DNA of 64,000 nucleotides from Limnobacter olei (lineage in GTDB: Bacteria > Pseudomonadota > Gammaproteobacteria > Burkholderiales > Burkholderiaceae_B). The stretch spans positions 1 to 64,000 of the forward strand of contig NZ_JARFJD010000003.1 of the NCBI RefSeq assembly GCF_029087225.1, read 5' to 3'. This document shows, in pieces, positions 46,001-53,340 of this stretch. Made by a program: the position numbers and the translations under genes. Every line of letters starts with the position of its first letter. Position 1 is the stretch's first letter. The notes under the pieces are model-generated. The model made no database searches and was not told where the DNA came from. It worked only from the letters and a program-made list of their open reading frames with translations.

Positions 46001-46747
46001 AATGGCACCTGCACCGTTGACTGCGGAATCATCATTGAATTTGCTGGCATCTACAGGCTGCCAGCCACCACCCACATAGCTATAAAGTTTGTTGGTTTCC
46101 AGTACCAAGCGGATGTCACCTTCCTCACCTGGCATCGCGGTTAATTCAGCATAGGTACCCACAGCACTTTTGAACTGTTTGGACGATGTTTGCGAAGGTG
46201 CAGTCACCTGCACATAATCGTCGCCCAAGCCACTGCGGTTGGCGAGAATGTAAGCGCAACTTGTTTCCATGCCGCCATTTAACCCAGGCGACACCACGGC
46301 ATACACCAACGGATTTGCCACACCCTGCCCAGCTAGAAAACTGCTGTTGGATGTGGATGCGCTGTTATCCCACGCACAGTAACCCAAAGGCCTGCCAGCA
46401 CCATCTCGCTGAGGCAGATTCACCGATGAGGGAACCGAGCCCATGTCCACCGGGTAACCACTCACCACGCCACCCATTTCACTGGCCCTTAATACACCAT
46501 TGAACTCGGCCACATAACCTTGCATGCCTTGGCTTACTTGAGCCACGGTGTTTTTCAGGGTGAACTGGCGAATGAGCTGCGTAGCAGTAAAAGCGGCCGC
46601 AGAATCGCCTGAACGGCCCACTGCAGGCGAAATAGCAGCAGCACCCAAACCAAGTGCCACCAAGTAAGGCAAGGCATGCTTTACGGCCAAAACAATTGGT
46701 TTCGGTTTAAAACTGACATGGCTAACTTTGGGCTTGTTCTTTTTCAT
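40007..46747 (-). CDS. Giant S74-chaperone adhesin with YadA-head-like repeats (2246 residues)
   Basis: A 6.7-kb gene closes the pilus-like operon. Residues 1-45 hold a basic start and a hydrophobic stretch (HALPYLVALGLGAAAISPAV), an export or pilin-like signal. Residues 50-230 form a cysteine-containing N-terminal domain. Next come GGTG/tail-fibre-like blocks in two copies (around 300 and 760), then array A (876-1011, eight 17-residue repeats) and array B (1357-1730, 22 repeats). The repeats read NxA[VL]GxNALxxNTTGxx, as in YadA heads. An S74 intramolecular-chaperone motif starts at Ser1908-Asp-Arg-Arg-Leu-Lys1913 and IGVIAQEIQGLFPEAV follows. A coiled coil and a beta-rich tail complete the protein. 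It would trimerise and may self-cleave. It starts 8 bases after the minor prepilin gene. Confidence 0.85.
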   Translation of the reverse strand: MKKNKPKVSHVSFKPKPIVLAVKHALPYLVALGLGAAAISPAVGRSGDSAAAFTATQLIRQFTLKNTVAQVSQGMQGYVAEFNGVLRASEMGGVVSGYPVDMGSVPSSVNLPQRDGAGRPLGYCAWDNSASTSNSSFLAGQGVANPLVYAVVSPGLNGGMETSCAYILANRSGLGDDYVQVTAPSQTSSKQFKSAVGTYAELTAMPGEEGDIRLVLETNKLYSYVGGGWQPVDASKFNDDSAVNGAGAIAYTTGKVTVADFQAASATITGALSGSAATFTSSVTANSFVGNGAALTDLNASNVNSGLLGAAFGGTGVDSSAAAQGSLLIGTGAGFALGGISAGDGIGVLNGAGSITISNTGVLSIAGTNNQVIASAMNGDVVLSLPQDIANTSTPTFGGMILNGDLMGTAATFSGNLTVAGASTFNAGLNITTPLNTNAWTANSEGNIVGLRTKSSLGGFNGLTREGDSILYFSKGTIDTGALVIAPWAGSSNGMRLDPTGVQINGLQLPGASVSRISEVVSLTVDGLPGQKDGFQIISREFGNPDFILFEKHDYNRAVPDGGIAFSNNGTSGRNYSLVIDGDGNVGIGLGKNSTTGEPILPGAMLDVNGTANFSGSAIFNDILQVSTDQELRFGTKNQNTDAVFISRTNPATDQSILRIAIGDNPGDFGSDLADEFQIGRSVLDRSTYTPLFRIAGSGNVISTGTITANAFAGDGSTLTNLNANNFTTGILPVARGGTGVDGSAAINGQLLIGNGTGYTLGNITGTANQINVVNGAGSITLSLPQDIATTSTPTFAGAFFTGNVDVVSISQAGTPATLAFQYSSDTGAAFYAEPNLGLGAGALAGRKNAGNVAVGDGVLGQMATTGYGTESGTWNTGVGYQALYSNDYGDENTALGYKSMYSNTTGYYNTASGAWSLFSNTTGVNNTASGYYSLQANTTGYDNVAVGAYALRRNTTGYYNSALGSNALYSNTTGYYNTAMGGYSMYLNTTGSNNTAVGNYALFRNSTGGGNTTLGAFAGAYMDASSLVTAIGDNAAVDADGSESVAIGAYALNRFLGLYHVSVGNNSLGSLTTGNSNTALGHYAMPSLSSGDTNIAIGHRSGNTITTGNRNILIGDLAANGTLTSNSNIALGHGATIGDALSYAVTIGNDSSVTTSNTVVLGRTIDNIVMGATSDDGSGNKLQVTGGLRASGNVFLNTSTATNYTQLRDLRVMSSADDAGWDHLRIRAGARSTSVDVGGAEDGLIFRVGQGSSGGIGDQTYNTVLTLKPDQSAVFAGRVDVQSLYVNGQQVAPVNKANIDAALTFASTVGAAYPQSSLALGINALDADPRAGNVAIGEGVLTSLSPSAVNTDGIFNTGVGFNALTLNSTGSNNTAVGTYTLNRNTSGYSNTAIGVYAMVNTTTGFDNVGVGVNALNLNSAGSRNNAVGVNALYSNSTGTKNNALGTNTLFLNTTGYQNVAIGDNALYTNSAGYQNVAVGPDALYNNTTGYQNIAMGYNSQRNTSTGYRNTSVGANALLNNTDGFENSAFGVNALLANTSGDYNSAFGMNSLLSNTLGERNVAVGFNTLLSNTTGSNNVAVGANALLKNTTGSENTAVGDNALFENTTGHSNAAVGRGALNNNTTGYYNIAVGRNALLTNSTGYNNSALGYNSLIFNTTGYNNAALGRNTLQNNTTGLNNTALGTYSMFGSTTGFDNTAVGLNSLYSNTTGNSNVSLGMNALFGNATGSYNMGLGRSSDVLLNNLNYASAIGAFARVTTSNTLVLGALGAGKDGVVSSVNDQVVIGTTSRNDTISDTIFHVAGVSNFSSTLYATGGAQISTNHSLHFGPDSESTDRLSIYRFNPAFDQSILRISIGDNIKTFGEATGDELQVGRLNPDNSFNPVFRVAGNGDVIASGYMQATAFNVSSDRRLKTNIRAQDSGSVLSRLEQLQTYSYEYLANPNLGRRIGVIAQEIQGLFPEAVATRADGMMSVDYSALGAMAAMGVGQLSKQVKVLDKTVADQGQRITVLDDRINQHDTRITSLESWRTDTSKRMDGMQTAIDLNIQKIAENTVAIQTNSAAIERLDDALFNLDGQVKNNSDLINNINARWARNFSESEDGSVLAVNAVELKVSNFTAQQLRANSVYSQRLEAEMARITDLEVNNLKANSAVANTVRAEQVNTGSAQVYAGVGLPAVLFAAKSDGHYTVSTSALDGSYATATVIVNAGQAKVVSVASEGIELYAEGNQVKVIAAGKSIKASWIKMG
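41558..42679 (-). repeat. Array B: 22 tandem 51-bp units coding 17-residue repeats
   Basis: These are perfect 17-residue spacing units inside the adhesin gene (residues 1357-1730), each Asn-x-Ala-Val/Leu-Gly at the start and Asn-Thr/Ser-Thr-Gly at positions 12-15. DNA copies are diverged in third positions, so the period is protein-driven. A partial 23rd unit follows. Confidence 0.9.
43715..44122 (-). repeat. Array A: eight tandem 51-bp units coding 17-residue repeats
   Basis: These are eight units (residues 876-1011) of the same 17-residue repeat family as array B, with more aromatic residues (NTTGYY). They are followed by degenerate head-like segments to about residue 1165. Flanking segments before A and B are parallel, indicating a large internal duplication. 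Confidence 0.88.
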
Positions 46748-46755
46748 CTAAACCT

Positions 46756-47292
46756 CTAGTTCAAAACCGCAAACACAATTTCATCGCCATTGGCGATGAT
46801 TGAACCGTCGTACTGACGAAGCAAACGTTCTCGGGTCGCTGCTGCGCCACCGCTTAGTCGCGGTATTAATCGAAGCCTTATGCCGCCAGCCTCGGTGTGT
46901 TCATACACCCACTCCTCAAAATCGGGTGGGCTGACTGGCAATGGAATTCCGTCTGGCATTAAGGCGAGAGACAAAGGCCCATTCGGCGTGGGGCAGGCCA
47001 CAGCTGAAATAACTGCGGCATGGCCTGCCGTAGCTGGAGCTGGATAGGCGTGGCGCGTGTTGAACTGACCATGATCCCCATCGGGATACACTGCTGCGCA
47101 CAACATGATTTTTCCTTTGATGACTTCAAGTTGCACGGCAACCTCATTGACTGTGTCTTGAACCGATTGCCCCTGTTGGGTATTGGTGCTCAAACGTGCA
47201 TAGGCAGCACCCACAATGGCCAGCAAACCAATGCCGTACAAAATGTAGGAAGCGATGAATCCGCTTTGTTGCTGAAAGAATTTCCTGTTCAC
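46756..47292 (-). CDS. Prepilin-like minor pilin
   Basis: A GTG start at 47292 (reading MNRKFFQQQSGFIASYILYGIGLL) follows a GAGG site, giving 178 residues; longer readings run back through a terminator and are rejected. A basic leader ends in Gly before Phe (QQQSG/FIASY), and a hydrophobic helix follows, as in type IV prepilins. Position +5 is Tyr instead of Glu. Two cysteines (ILCAAVYP and VACPTP regions) could form a disulfide. It lies between the main prepilin gene and the giant adhesin gene, where PilV-type minor pilins sit in R64-type operons. Confidence 0.7.
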   Translation of the reverse strand: MNRKFFQQQSGFIASYILYGIGLLAIVGAAYARLSTNTQQGQSVQDTVNEVAVQLEVIKGKIMLCAAVYPDGDHGQFNTRHAYPAPATAGHAAVISAVACPTPNGPLSLALMPDGIPLPVSPPDFEEWVYEHTEAGGIRLRLIPRLSGGAAATRERLLRQYDGSIIANGDEIVFAVLN

Positions 47293-47392
47293 GATTTTTT
47301 TAACCTCGGTTTCTTGCACGGATTTCGGTGCATACCGGGTTAACGGGTGAATACATACAAGCCCACATCCCTTGCTTTGGTGAAACATGACG

Positions 47393-47418
47393 AAAAAAAA
47401 GCCCGCTGTTGCGGGCTT
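47393..47418 (-). terminator. Terminator after the major prepilin-like gene
   Basis: A GCCCGC/GCGGGC stem (47401-47416) with a 4-base loop is followed on the minus strand by eight T. It lies 18 bases past the prepilin stop, within the operon. Confidence 0.9.
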
Positions 47419-47435
47419 GGTGAAGTTGCAGCGAT

Positions 47436-48119
47436 TTAATTTTCCTGAATCACCTTGAAGTAAACATACTTGGTGTCGCTGGTGGCTATACAACCCTCAG
47501 GCCAACCCGCTACGCCAGTTACCGAAGAAATACCGCCATCGGTTGTACCGGTAGTCCATACCGACAAGGCAGTGCCCGCAGCTGGAATGGTTGATGCACC
47601 GTAAAGCAGGGTATTCACACGACCGCAAACGTCTTGCCTGAGCCCTGGCAGTATTACCATGGGGTCGGCTGCACCGGTTGCCAAGGCGTTTCCCACTGTC
47701 ACTTTGTTGATGTACCAGTGACCCGCTGAATTGGCCGTAGGAGACTTGATTGTCGTGTCCTCACCATTGGCAAAAGCTGTGGTGGGCATGATTTGTGGGG
47801 AAGCATATCGAGCGGTGGGATCGAACAGCCCCTGGTTGGCGGTGTTCGAAAAATCAAGTGTCGATTGAACAGCCGACGAGCCAAAATCACTCGAGTACCT
47901 GGCCACACCGTCGCGCAAATCACTGGCCTGCTTCAAAATTACAGACGCATTGACTTTCGCCTGCTCCACATCGGTTTGTGAAGTTGGGCTTCGGTTGGCC
48001 AGTGCAAAACCACCCAGCACTGCTGTCATCAAGGCAATGCCGAACAGCAAGGCCGCCTGGATAAAACCCGCCTGGTTTTGCTTTCGCAAAAAGGCTGCGG
48101 GATTGGAAATAGACTTCAT
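47436..48119 (-). CDS. Type IVb-like major prepilin
   Basis: This 227-residue protein has a basic leader (MKSISNPAAFLRKQNQAG) cut before Phe (G/FIQAALLFGIALMTAVLGGFALANRS), the pattern of a type IV prepilin helix, but with Ala at position +5 instead of Glu. Two cysteines (VCGRVN and GCIATS) near the C-terminus fit the pilin disulfide loop. It is followed by a strong terminator, suggesting high expression compared with the adhesin. No prepilin peptidase is in the operon. It is the likely main pilus subunit. Confidence 0.75.
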   Translation of the reverse strand: MKSISNPAAFLRKQNQAGFIQAALLFGIALMTAVLGGFALANRSPTSQTDVEQAKVNASVILKQASDLRDGVARYSSDFGSSAVQSTLDFSNTANQGLFDPTARYASPQIMPTTAFANGEDTTIKSPTANSAGHWYINKVTVGNALATGAADPMVILPGLRQDVCGRVNTLLYGASTIPAAGTALSVWTTGTTDGGISSVTGVAGWPEGCIATSDTKYVYFKVIQEN

Positions 48120-48170
48120 GACGTTCTCCTTAATTACCTGTGTTGCTCAAGCCTTTTTGATTTCACTTAG

Positions 48171-49025
48171 TTAACCCAACTCAACCTTGGCTTGCCTGCG
48201 GGCTTGCTCAAGTTCAGCGTTGAATTTCTCTAAAGCAAGGGCTTGAACAATGTCTTGCTTCAATTCTTCCAAAGTGGGTTTTTTCAGTTGTTTGCTGTCT
48301 TCAATCTTCAGCACCAAAAAGCCGTTGCGCAAACGCAGCACCTCACTGAATTCACCCTTTTTCATTTTCGACACCACGCGCCCCAGGTTGTAGGGCATTG
48401 CCTGAGCCACGGCATAACCGTCACCCTGCTCCACCAGTGGCTTTAGCTGATCAAGCGCGTCCTTGTCCCCCTTCTTTAATTTGTCCAGGGTTTGTTGCAC
48501 ATCGTTTTGGTCGTTGCTCAGGTAGTAACTGACTTTCCACTGCTGAAAATTTTGGTCTAGCACGTTGGCATCGTAGTAAGCTTTCACATCATCATCGCTC
48601 ACGGCTTTGCGTAATTCTTCCATTCGTTTGGTGGTGTATAAGGTAGAAAGTACCTCTCGCTCTGCCGCACGAAGGGCCGCTTTGGCCTCTTCCACATACA
48701 TCTCACGACCACGCTCCGCAGCCACCACCTTGTTAATGTAGCGGTCAATGACAATGGCCCGGTCCACACCCGATTGCAGCATGCCGCCCAATTCCATTTC
48801 GGTAATTTTCATGCCATTGATGCTGGCCACTTGGCGGTCTGATTGCCCTGAAGAATCACCTGCCGCAAATGCGCTGGCCACAGGCGAAACACTTGGATTG
48901 GAAGGGCCCTGAAAAGCCGTCCAACCCGCCCAGGACACCAAACCCACCAGGCCCAAAGCTGCTACCCCAAGGGTTAATTTTTGTTTGGCAAATGGCATGC
49001 CCACTTTGTTGTCCGATTCATTCAT
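48171..49025 (-). CDS. Membrane-anchored parvulin-like peptidyl-prolyl isomerase
   Basis: This 284-residue protein has one N-terminal membrane segment (LTLGVAALGLVGLVSWAGW), a SurA/EpsD-like helical domain (QVASINGMKITEMELGGML; AIVIDRYINKVVAAERGR) and a parvulin-type segment (GRVVSKMKKGEFSEVLRLRNGFLVLKIED). It should face the periplasm and help fold exported proteins. Its place inside the pilus operon, just before the prepilins and the giant adhesin, suggests a dedicated folding factor. It overlaps the previous gene by 8 bases. Confidence 0.8.
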   Translation of the reverse strand: MNESDNKVGMPFAKQKLTLGVAALGLVGLVSWAGWTAFQGPSNPSVSPVASAFAAGDSSGQSDRQVASINGMKITEMELGGMLQSGVDRAIVIDRYINKVVAAERGREMYVEEAKAALRAAEREVLSTLYTTKRMEELRKAVSDDDVKAYYDANVLDQNFQQWKVSYYLSNDQNDVQQTLDKLKKGDKDALDQLKPLVEQGDGYAVAQAMPYNLGRVVSKMKKGEFSEVLRLRNGFLVLKIEDSKQLKKPTLEELKQDIVQALALEKFNAELEQARRQAKVELG

Positions 49026-49503
49026 CGCCCTGCCCCCTCAATTTAACTTCCACTTTCTCGGTCATCCCTTTGACAATTGCCAACGAGGCCTGCCCTGCGC
49101 AACCCGCCAGACAAATTTCCTCGGCATGCCACACCACATCTTTCGAAATTCCCTGAATACTGTTCAATACGTACATAAACTCGGCATATTTGGAAGGGTC
49201 AGCAATATCAATCTTGATACTGTCGCGATTGGCAACCACCCGAACGTCAGGACTCAACCTGGCCAACACACGAGCATAATCTTCGTAAACTACCTTCCCC
49301 ACTGCCACACGTTTCAAGGTGAATTCAGGTAGCTCCTGACTTTTCCGTTCAATCTCGTTGGTGCGCAAGAAGTCGTTGACTGAAAAGGCGGCAAGAATCA
49401 CCATAACCACAGCACACATCATCGCGAATACAGGTGCCAATCCCATTAGGCGACTGGCCTCGGTTATCCACAAAGTACTGTTGTTTTTTAAATCCAGTTT
49501 CAC
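49018..49503 (-). CDS. PilO-like pilus assembly membrane protein
   Basis: This 161-residue protein has one membrane helix (MGLAPVFAMMCAVVMVILAAF, residues about 20-40) and a periplasmic alpha/beta domain, the layout of PilO/GspM-type assembly proteins. A CLAGC pair of cysteines lies near residue 131. The family name is inferred from size, topology and operon position. It overlaps both flanking genes (4 and 8 bases), so expression is tightly coupled. Confidence 0.6.
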   Translation of the reverse strand: MKLDLKNNSTLWITEASRLMGLAPVFAMMCAVVMVILAAFSVNDFLRTNEIERKSQELPEFTLKRVAVGKVVYEDYARVLARLSPDVRVVANRDSIKIDIADPSKYAEFMYVLNSIQGISKDVVWHAEEICLAGCAGQASLAIVKGMTEKVEVKLRGQGDE

Positions 49504-50369
49504 TTGACTGACTCCTTCTTGCCTTGTTTACGTACACTAAGAAGCCCTTCCATATCCCTTAGATCGGTGACCACATCGCGCCCCAAGGAATCCAGGTAGT
49601 CTTGACTCACCCAACTGGGCAGGATCAATTCAAAAGACTCATCGTCCTCCCCCTTCATGCTGTATTTCTCGATCCAACCTCCCGATCGCACCACGGTTGC
49701 AGATACTTTTTGTATTCTGGAAATTTGGCGTGCAAGGGGTTGCTGCACGCTGAGCTTGATCAAGGTGGCGTTCAAATCGTTTTCAACAGCTTGGGCGTTC
49801 AGCCCGCTTGCAGCCTGGCTGTTGGTGTATGCACTTGCTGCCTGCGCCCCCAAAAACACCATGGATGCTGAAATCAACACACCAATTGATCCTTTCATCA
49901 TCAAGGAACTGAAACGTTCAGTAATACCTTGAATGGCCTGGGGAATGCTGGTGAGCGGCTTGCCACCTTTGTGTTCAATTTCGACAATTTGCAGATCAAG
50001 TCCGATCAGATAATCTTTCAGTACATCCTGGTCGTTGCACAACAAGCGTACGCTGCCGCCTTCGATAATCAACGCAACCGAGTAGTCAGCACCGTGCATC
50101 AAGTAAATTGCATCGCCCACATGCAGGGGGCCATCGGGCAACACGTCTACAAAAGGCAAATTAAAACCTGGCGCTGAACTAAGCCACGCACTTTCAATGG
50201 CGAAGTAGTACACGTGGCCCGCACGTTCAGCAAGGTACGCATGCAGACGGTTGGTGCCCAATATAGCGTAGGCCTGGTTCATGACCACTTTCTGTGCACT
50301 GCCTGTACCCACAGGCAAACGCCCTGCAATCAGGTTGGAGTAAATGCTTTTTAGATTGATTGCTTCCAC
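49500..50369 (-). CDS. Pilus assembly membrane protein (PilN/PilO accessory-like)
   Basis: This 289-residue protein has an N-terminal soluble domain (1-160), one membrane helix (SIGVLISASMVFLGAQAASAY, near 179-199) and a C-terminal periplasmic domain. It resembles pilin-accessory proteins of R64-like pili in layout, but no clear signature was recognised. It lies 3 bases after the PilR-like gene and overlaps the next gene by 4 bases. A role in linking the cytoplasmic motor to the secretin is inferred from context only. Confidence 0.55.
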   Translation of the reverse strand: MEAINLKSIYSNLIAGRLPVGTGSAQKVVMNQAYAILGTNRLHAYLAERAGHVYYFAIESAWLSSAPGFNLPFVDVLPDGPLHVGDAIYLMHGADYSVALIIEGGSVRLLCNDQDVLKDYLIGLDLQIVEIEHKGGKPLTSIPQAIQGITERFSSLMMKGSIGVLISASMVFLGAQAASAYTNSQAASGLNAQAVENDLNATLIKLSVQQPLARQISRIQKVSATVVRSGGWIEKYSMKGEDDESFELILPSWVSQDYLDSLGRDVVTDLRDMEGLLSVRKQGKKESVK

Positions 50370-50372
50370 GGC

Positions 50373-51623
50373 TTAGGCTCCCGACAACACGACTTCATTT
50401 TGCAAATACACCACGGCCAGGCTGAACAACACCGCAATACCCGAGTACGCAAGAGAGGCTACAAATGCGATGACTGCAAATTTGCGCGCGGCGCTGTTGG
50501 CTTTGTCATCCCGGGTTTGTGAAATCGAGGCCAGGCATTCGGCCAGTTGTGCCTGGTCTTTGTGCGCGCGAATCAGCAAGCGTTCGCTGCTGTCCAGCAA
50601 GGGGTGATTGAAAGCCACAGCAGGCTGCTCTCCAATTTCACTGCGATCGGTGATGGTTTGCCAGAACAGGGATACCGTGGGTGTAATGGTGCCTTTTCGC
50701 GCAATTTGCACCGCATTCAAAAAAGCCACGCCACCCGTTAACAAGGAGCCCAACACCCGGGTTGTTGCGGCAATGCCCGAGCAAATCAGCAGCTCACCAA
50801 TCACAGGTACTTTTTCCAGAATTCCGAAGGCTTGCGTGCGGGTTTTTTGATCAGGCGACAACACCAGCATGGTGAAATAAATCAGGATCAAAAAGAAGAC
50901 AAATGAGAAAACCAGCAAACCATTGTTCACCCATTCAGCCAAGGCAAGAGAGCTGTTGTATTGCGCAACCTTGGCGGGGTCTTCGCTCATCAATGGTGTT
51001 GCTTTCAATTGCTCAATCAAACCAAAACGCATACCAATCACCGTAGACACCGCCATGATCAAATCCAGTGCAGTCCAGGTGACGGCACCAAACATCAGCT
51101 TCAGTGTTGCTGAGCCCTTCTCATAAAAACTCACTGCTGTTTCAAGGGCCTCACTCAACTGGCCAGCCGCCTCGCCTGCGCTTAACACTGCGAGTGTGGA
51201 ATCATCAAACCAGTTCAACAGCTCCACTGCCGCCACAAAACCAAAACCCTGGCGCAATGCATTCAAGGCCTGGTTCAAAATCAAACGCGGCTCGCCCAAC
51301 TCACCCAGTATTACCTGCTCCAGCGACTTCTCGGGCGACAAACCCGAGCGCACATTGAATGCAAGCGCCTGCAGAAATTTTTGTTTGTAACTTCGACTTA
51401 CCTTCGAGCCAAACAGGCGAGACAACCTACCTTTGGCTTGTAGTTCGATCACATCCAGCACCACACCGCCACGGTCAATGACTTGCTGAATTGCCTCACG
51501 CTTTCTGGATGCGGTAATCACCAACTGGTGGCGAAAATAACCGCTCAAGCGATCGTCAGGCCGAGCGGTTGCATCCAGCATTTGCGGAGCAAGGTAATCT
51601 ACACGGAAATTTGAAATTGACAT
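50373..51623 (-). CDS. Type II secretion F-domain inner-membrane platform protein (PilR/PilC-like)
   Basis: This 416-residue protein has two T2SSF-type helical domains, about residues 75-190 and 285-385, with membrane segments such as VNNGLLVFSFVFFLILIYFTML and FAVIAFVASLAYSGIAVLFSLAVVY. Segments LQALAFNVRSGLSPEKSL and CLASISQTRDD fit the family. It is the platform around which the ATPase pumps pilins. It is 2 bases after the ATPase gene. PilR of type IVb pili is the closest role. Confidence 0.82.
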   Translation of the reverse strand: MSISNFRVDYLAPQMLDATARPDDRLSGYFRHQLVITASRKREAIQQVIDRGGVVLDVIELQAKGRLSRLFGSKVSRSYKQKFLQALAFNVRSGLSPEKSLEQVILGELGEPRLILNQALNALRQGFGFVAAVELLNWFDDSTLAVLSAGEAAGQLSEALETAVSFYEKGSATLKLMFGAVTWTALDLIMAVSTVIGMRFGLIEQLKATPLMSEDPAKVAQYNSSLALAEWVNNGLLVFSFVFFLILIYFTMLVLSPDQKTRTQAFGILEKVPVIGELLICSGIAATTRVLGSLLTGGVAFLNAVQIARKGTITPTVSLFWQTITDRSEIGEQPAVAFNHPLLDSSERLLIRAHKDQAQLAECLASISQTRDDKANSAARKFAVIAFVASLAYSGIAVLFSLAVVYLQNEVVLSGA

Positions 51624-51625
51624 GC

Positions 51626-53326
51626 TCAGTCCCCCGCCACACCAAGTATCTGAAGAACGCTGGGCCAGTCGACCATGCCTTGGTCCAAAAGGGTTTGCAG
51701 GGTTTGAAGTCGGCTGGTGTAGTCAACGCCGTTCTCTTCGCATAAATCAACGGGAAGCTCCAGGTTGTGGCTTTTGAAAGCCTTCACGAAACGGCCCCGC
51801 ATGGTTTCCTCGGCTGGCACATGCATGGTTTCATGCGCAGCAACCCGGCCTGAATAACCCAAACCAGCGCAGCGAGTACAGCCCACCTTGTGACGCAAAC
51901 CAGCGCGTGGTTGAATTAAACCACCGGTGAGCCGAAACGCCTGTGACTGAAAGTGTTCAAGCATTTCACCTTGTACGGGTTTGGCACAAGAACACAGGCG
52001 ACGTACCAAACGCTGATGGATAACCACACGCAAAAAATGCGCGAGCAAAAATTCAGAATCGGAGCGGTGGGCGGGGTCGATCATGGACAAGAAACGTTCA
52101 CTGACCTGCAACACGCTGTTGGCGTGAATGGTGGAAATAACCAAGTGACCACTTTCTGCAAAAGCCAAGGCAGCGCGGGCTGAGTCTGCATCACGCACCT
52201 CACCAAAAATAAGAATGTCCGGGTCTTGGCGAAGTATCGAGCGCTCAAGCTCAATGGCCTTTTGCTTGACCAAGGCCTGCAATTGAATTTGCTTGGCAAA
52301 AGGCAAAATGTATTCGACTGGATCTTCCACGGTGATCACATTCATGGCGTCTCGCCGAAAGCCACACGCCACTGTGTATTGCGTGGTACTTTTGCCTGAG
52401 CCCGTTGCGCCAGAAATAAACACCAGCCCCCCGGTTTTACCGGTTTGGTTGGTGATACTTTTGATCAACTCGGTCATTTTCGGTTGACCGGGAAACAGGG
52501 CACCCAGGCTAGGCAACAGCGAGGCGTCCAATGCACGGAGCACCACCGATTCGCCATCCACCAAGGGTTGCGTGGAAATTCGAAAATCCACCACGCGGCC
52601 TTCGTGCTCAACAGTCAGGCGACCATCCTGGGCTGTGCGGCTATTGGATGCATCCATGCCCGCTTCAATCTTGATACGGGCCACCAGCGATTGCATCAAC
52701 AACTCGGGCAGCAAATGGGTTTGCCGCATCACCGAATCCACCCGGTACGCAATCCAGGCATCGGGATCACCTTTGCGGCTCAGGTGGATGTCGCTCGCGC
52801 GAAGCGACAAGGCCTCTTTCAACACGGCGTACACCAGGCTGCGCAATCGCCCGGCCTCCAGCCCTTCATGTCGAAGTACTGTGATCAAACCATTGACCGA
52901 CCCGGATTGTTCGATGCGCAGCAGCAAGTCACACACCTCTTGGCGGCTGGATGGCAAGAACTTCAGTGCAGAAACAGGGGCACGCAGAATTTGGCGAATT
53001 CGATCCTGCTGTGCCGCTTTCAACGGCTGCGCACAACGCAGGGTGAGCACCCCCTTTGAGAACTCGGTGGGCACACACACAAATCGACGACAAAACTCCA
53101 GCGGCAAAATGGTTTGCAAAGTGAAATGATCGCCAATGACATTGGAGTCTTCCTGGGAACCGGGGTCAACCAAGTCATCCAGATTCAGAAATCGTGAGCG
53201 CAAGGCGAGGCTGCCCAACTCGGCAGACCGACCCTCTCCACGCAAGTGTGTGTGTTGTTGGCGAAGCAAATTGAGCTGATGGTCATCCAGCCCGGCTTGT
53301 ACCAAATCTGCTTCAAGTGATTTCAT
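51626..53326 (-). CDS. GspE/PilB-type pilus assembly ATPase (PilQ-like)
   Basis: This 566-residue hexameric secretion ATPase has an N-terminal domain, KGDPDAWIAYRVDS-type strands, Walker A FISGATGSGKSTTQ (about residues 300-311), an Asp box (MNVITVEDPVEYIL), Walker B-like DPDILIFGEVRDADSA and a His box (VISTIHANSVLQ). A zinc-binding part follows (CSCAKP...VGCTRCAGLGYSG), with four cysteines as in GspE. It drives pilus extension. It follows the PilP-like gene by 14 bases. Confidence 0.9.
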   Translation of the reverse strand: MKSLEADLVQAGLDDHQLNLLRQQHTHLRGEGRSAELGSLALRSRFLNLDDLVDPGSQEDSNVIGDHFTLQTILPLEFCRRFVCVPTEFSKGVLTLRCAQPLKAAQQDRIRQILRAPVSALKFLPSSRQEVCDLLLRIEQSGSVNGLITVLRHEGLEAGRLRSLVYAVLKEALSLRASDIHLSRKGDPDAWIAYRVDSVMRQTHLLPELLMQSLVARIKIEAGMDASNSRTAQDGRLTVEHEGRVVDFRISTQPLVDGESVVLRALDASLLPSLGALFPGQPKMTELIKSITNQTGKTGGLVFISGATGSGKSTTQYTVACGFRRDAMNVITVEDPVEYILPFAKQIQLQALVKQKAIELERSILRQDPDILIFGEVRDADSARAALAFAESGHLVISTIHANSVLQVSERFLSMIDPAHRSDSEFLLAHFLRVVIHQRLVRRLCSCAKPVQGEMLEHFQSQAFRLTGGLIQPRAGLRHKVGCTRCAGLGYSGRVAAHETMHVPAEETMRGRFVKAFKSHNLELPVDLCEENGVDYTSRLQTLQTLLDQGMVDWPSVLQILGVAGD

Positions 53327-53340
53327 TCGGATTGTTTCCT

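Noticed and set aside
40007-46747. Prophage tail-fibre gene
   Set aside because: The S74 and GGTG blocks occur in phage fibres, but no other phage gene is near. The gene sits in a pilus-like operon and starts with an export-type hydrophobic stretch.
40007-47292. R64-like shufflon
   Set aside because: No recombinase gene and no short inverted crossover repeats were seen around the adhesin end.
46756-47493. Longer reading of the minor prepilin starting at 47493
   Set aside because: It would run through the preceding terminator and the end of the prepilin gene; the GTG at 47292 with a GAGG site gives a normal prepilin leader.
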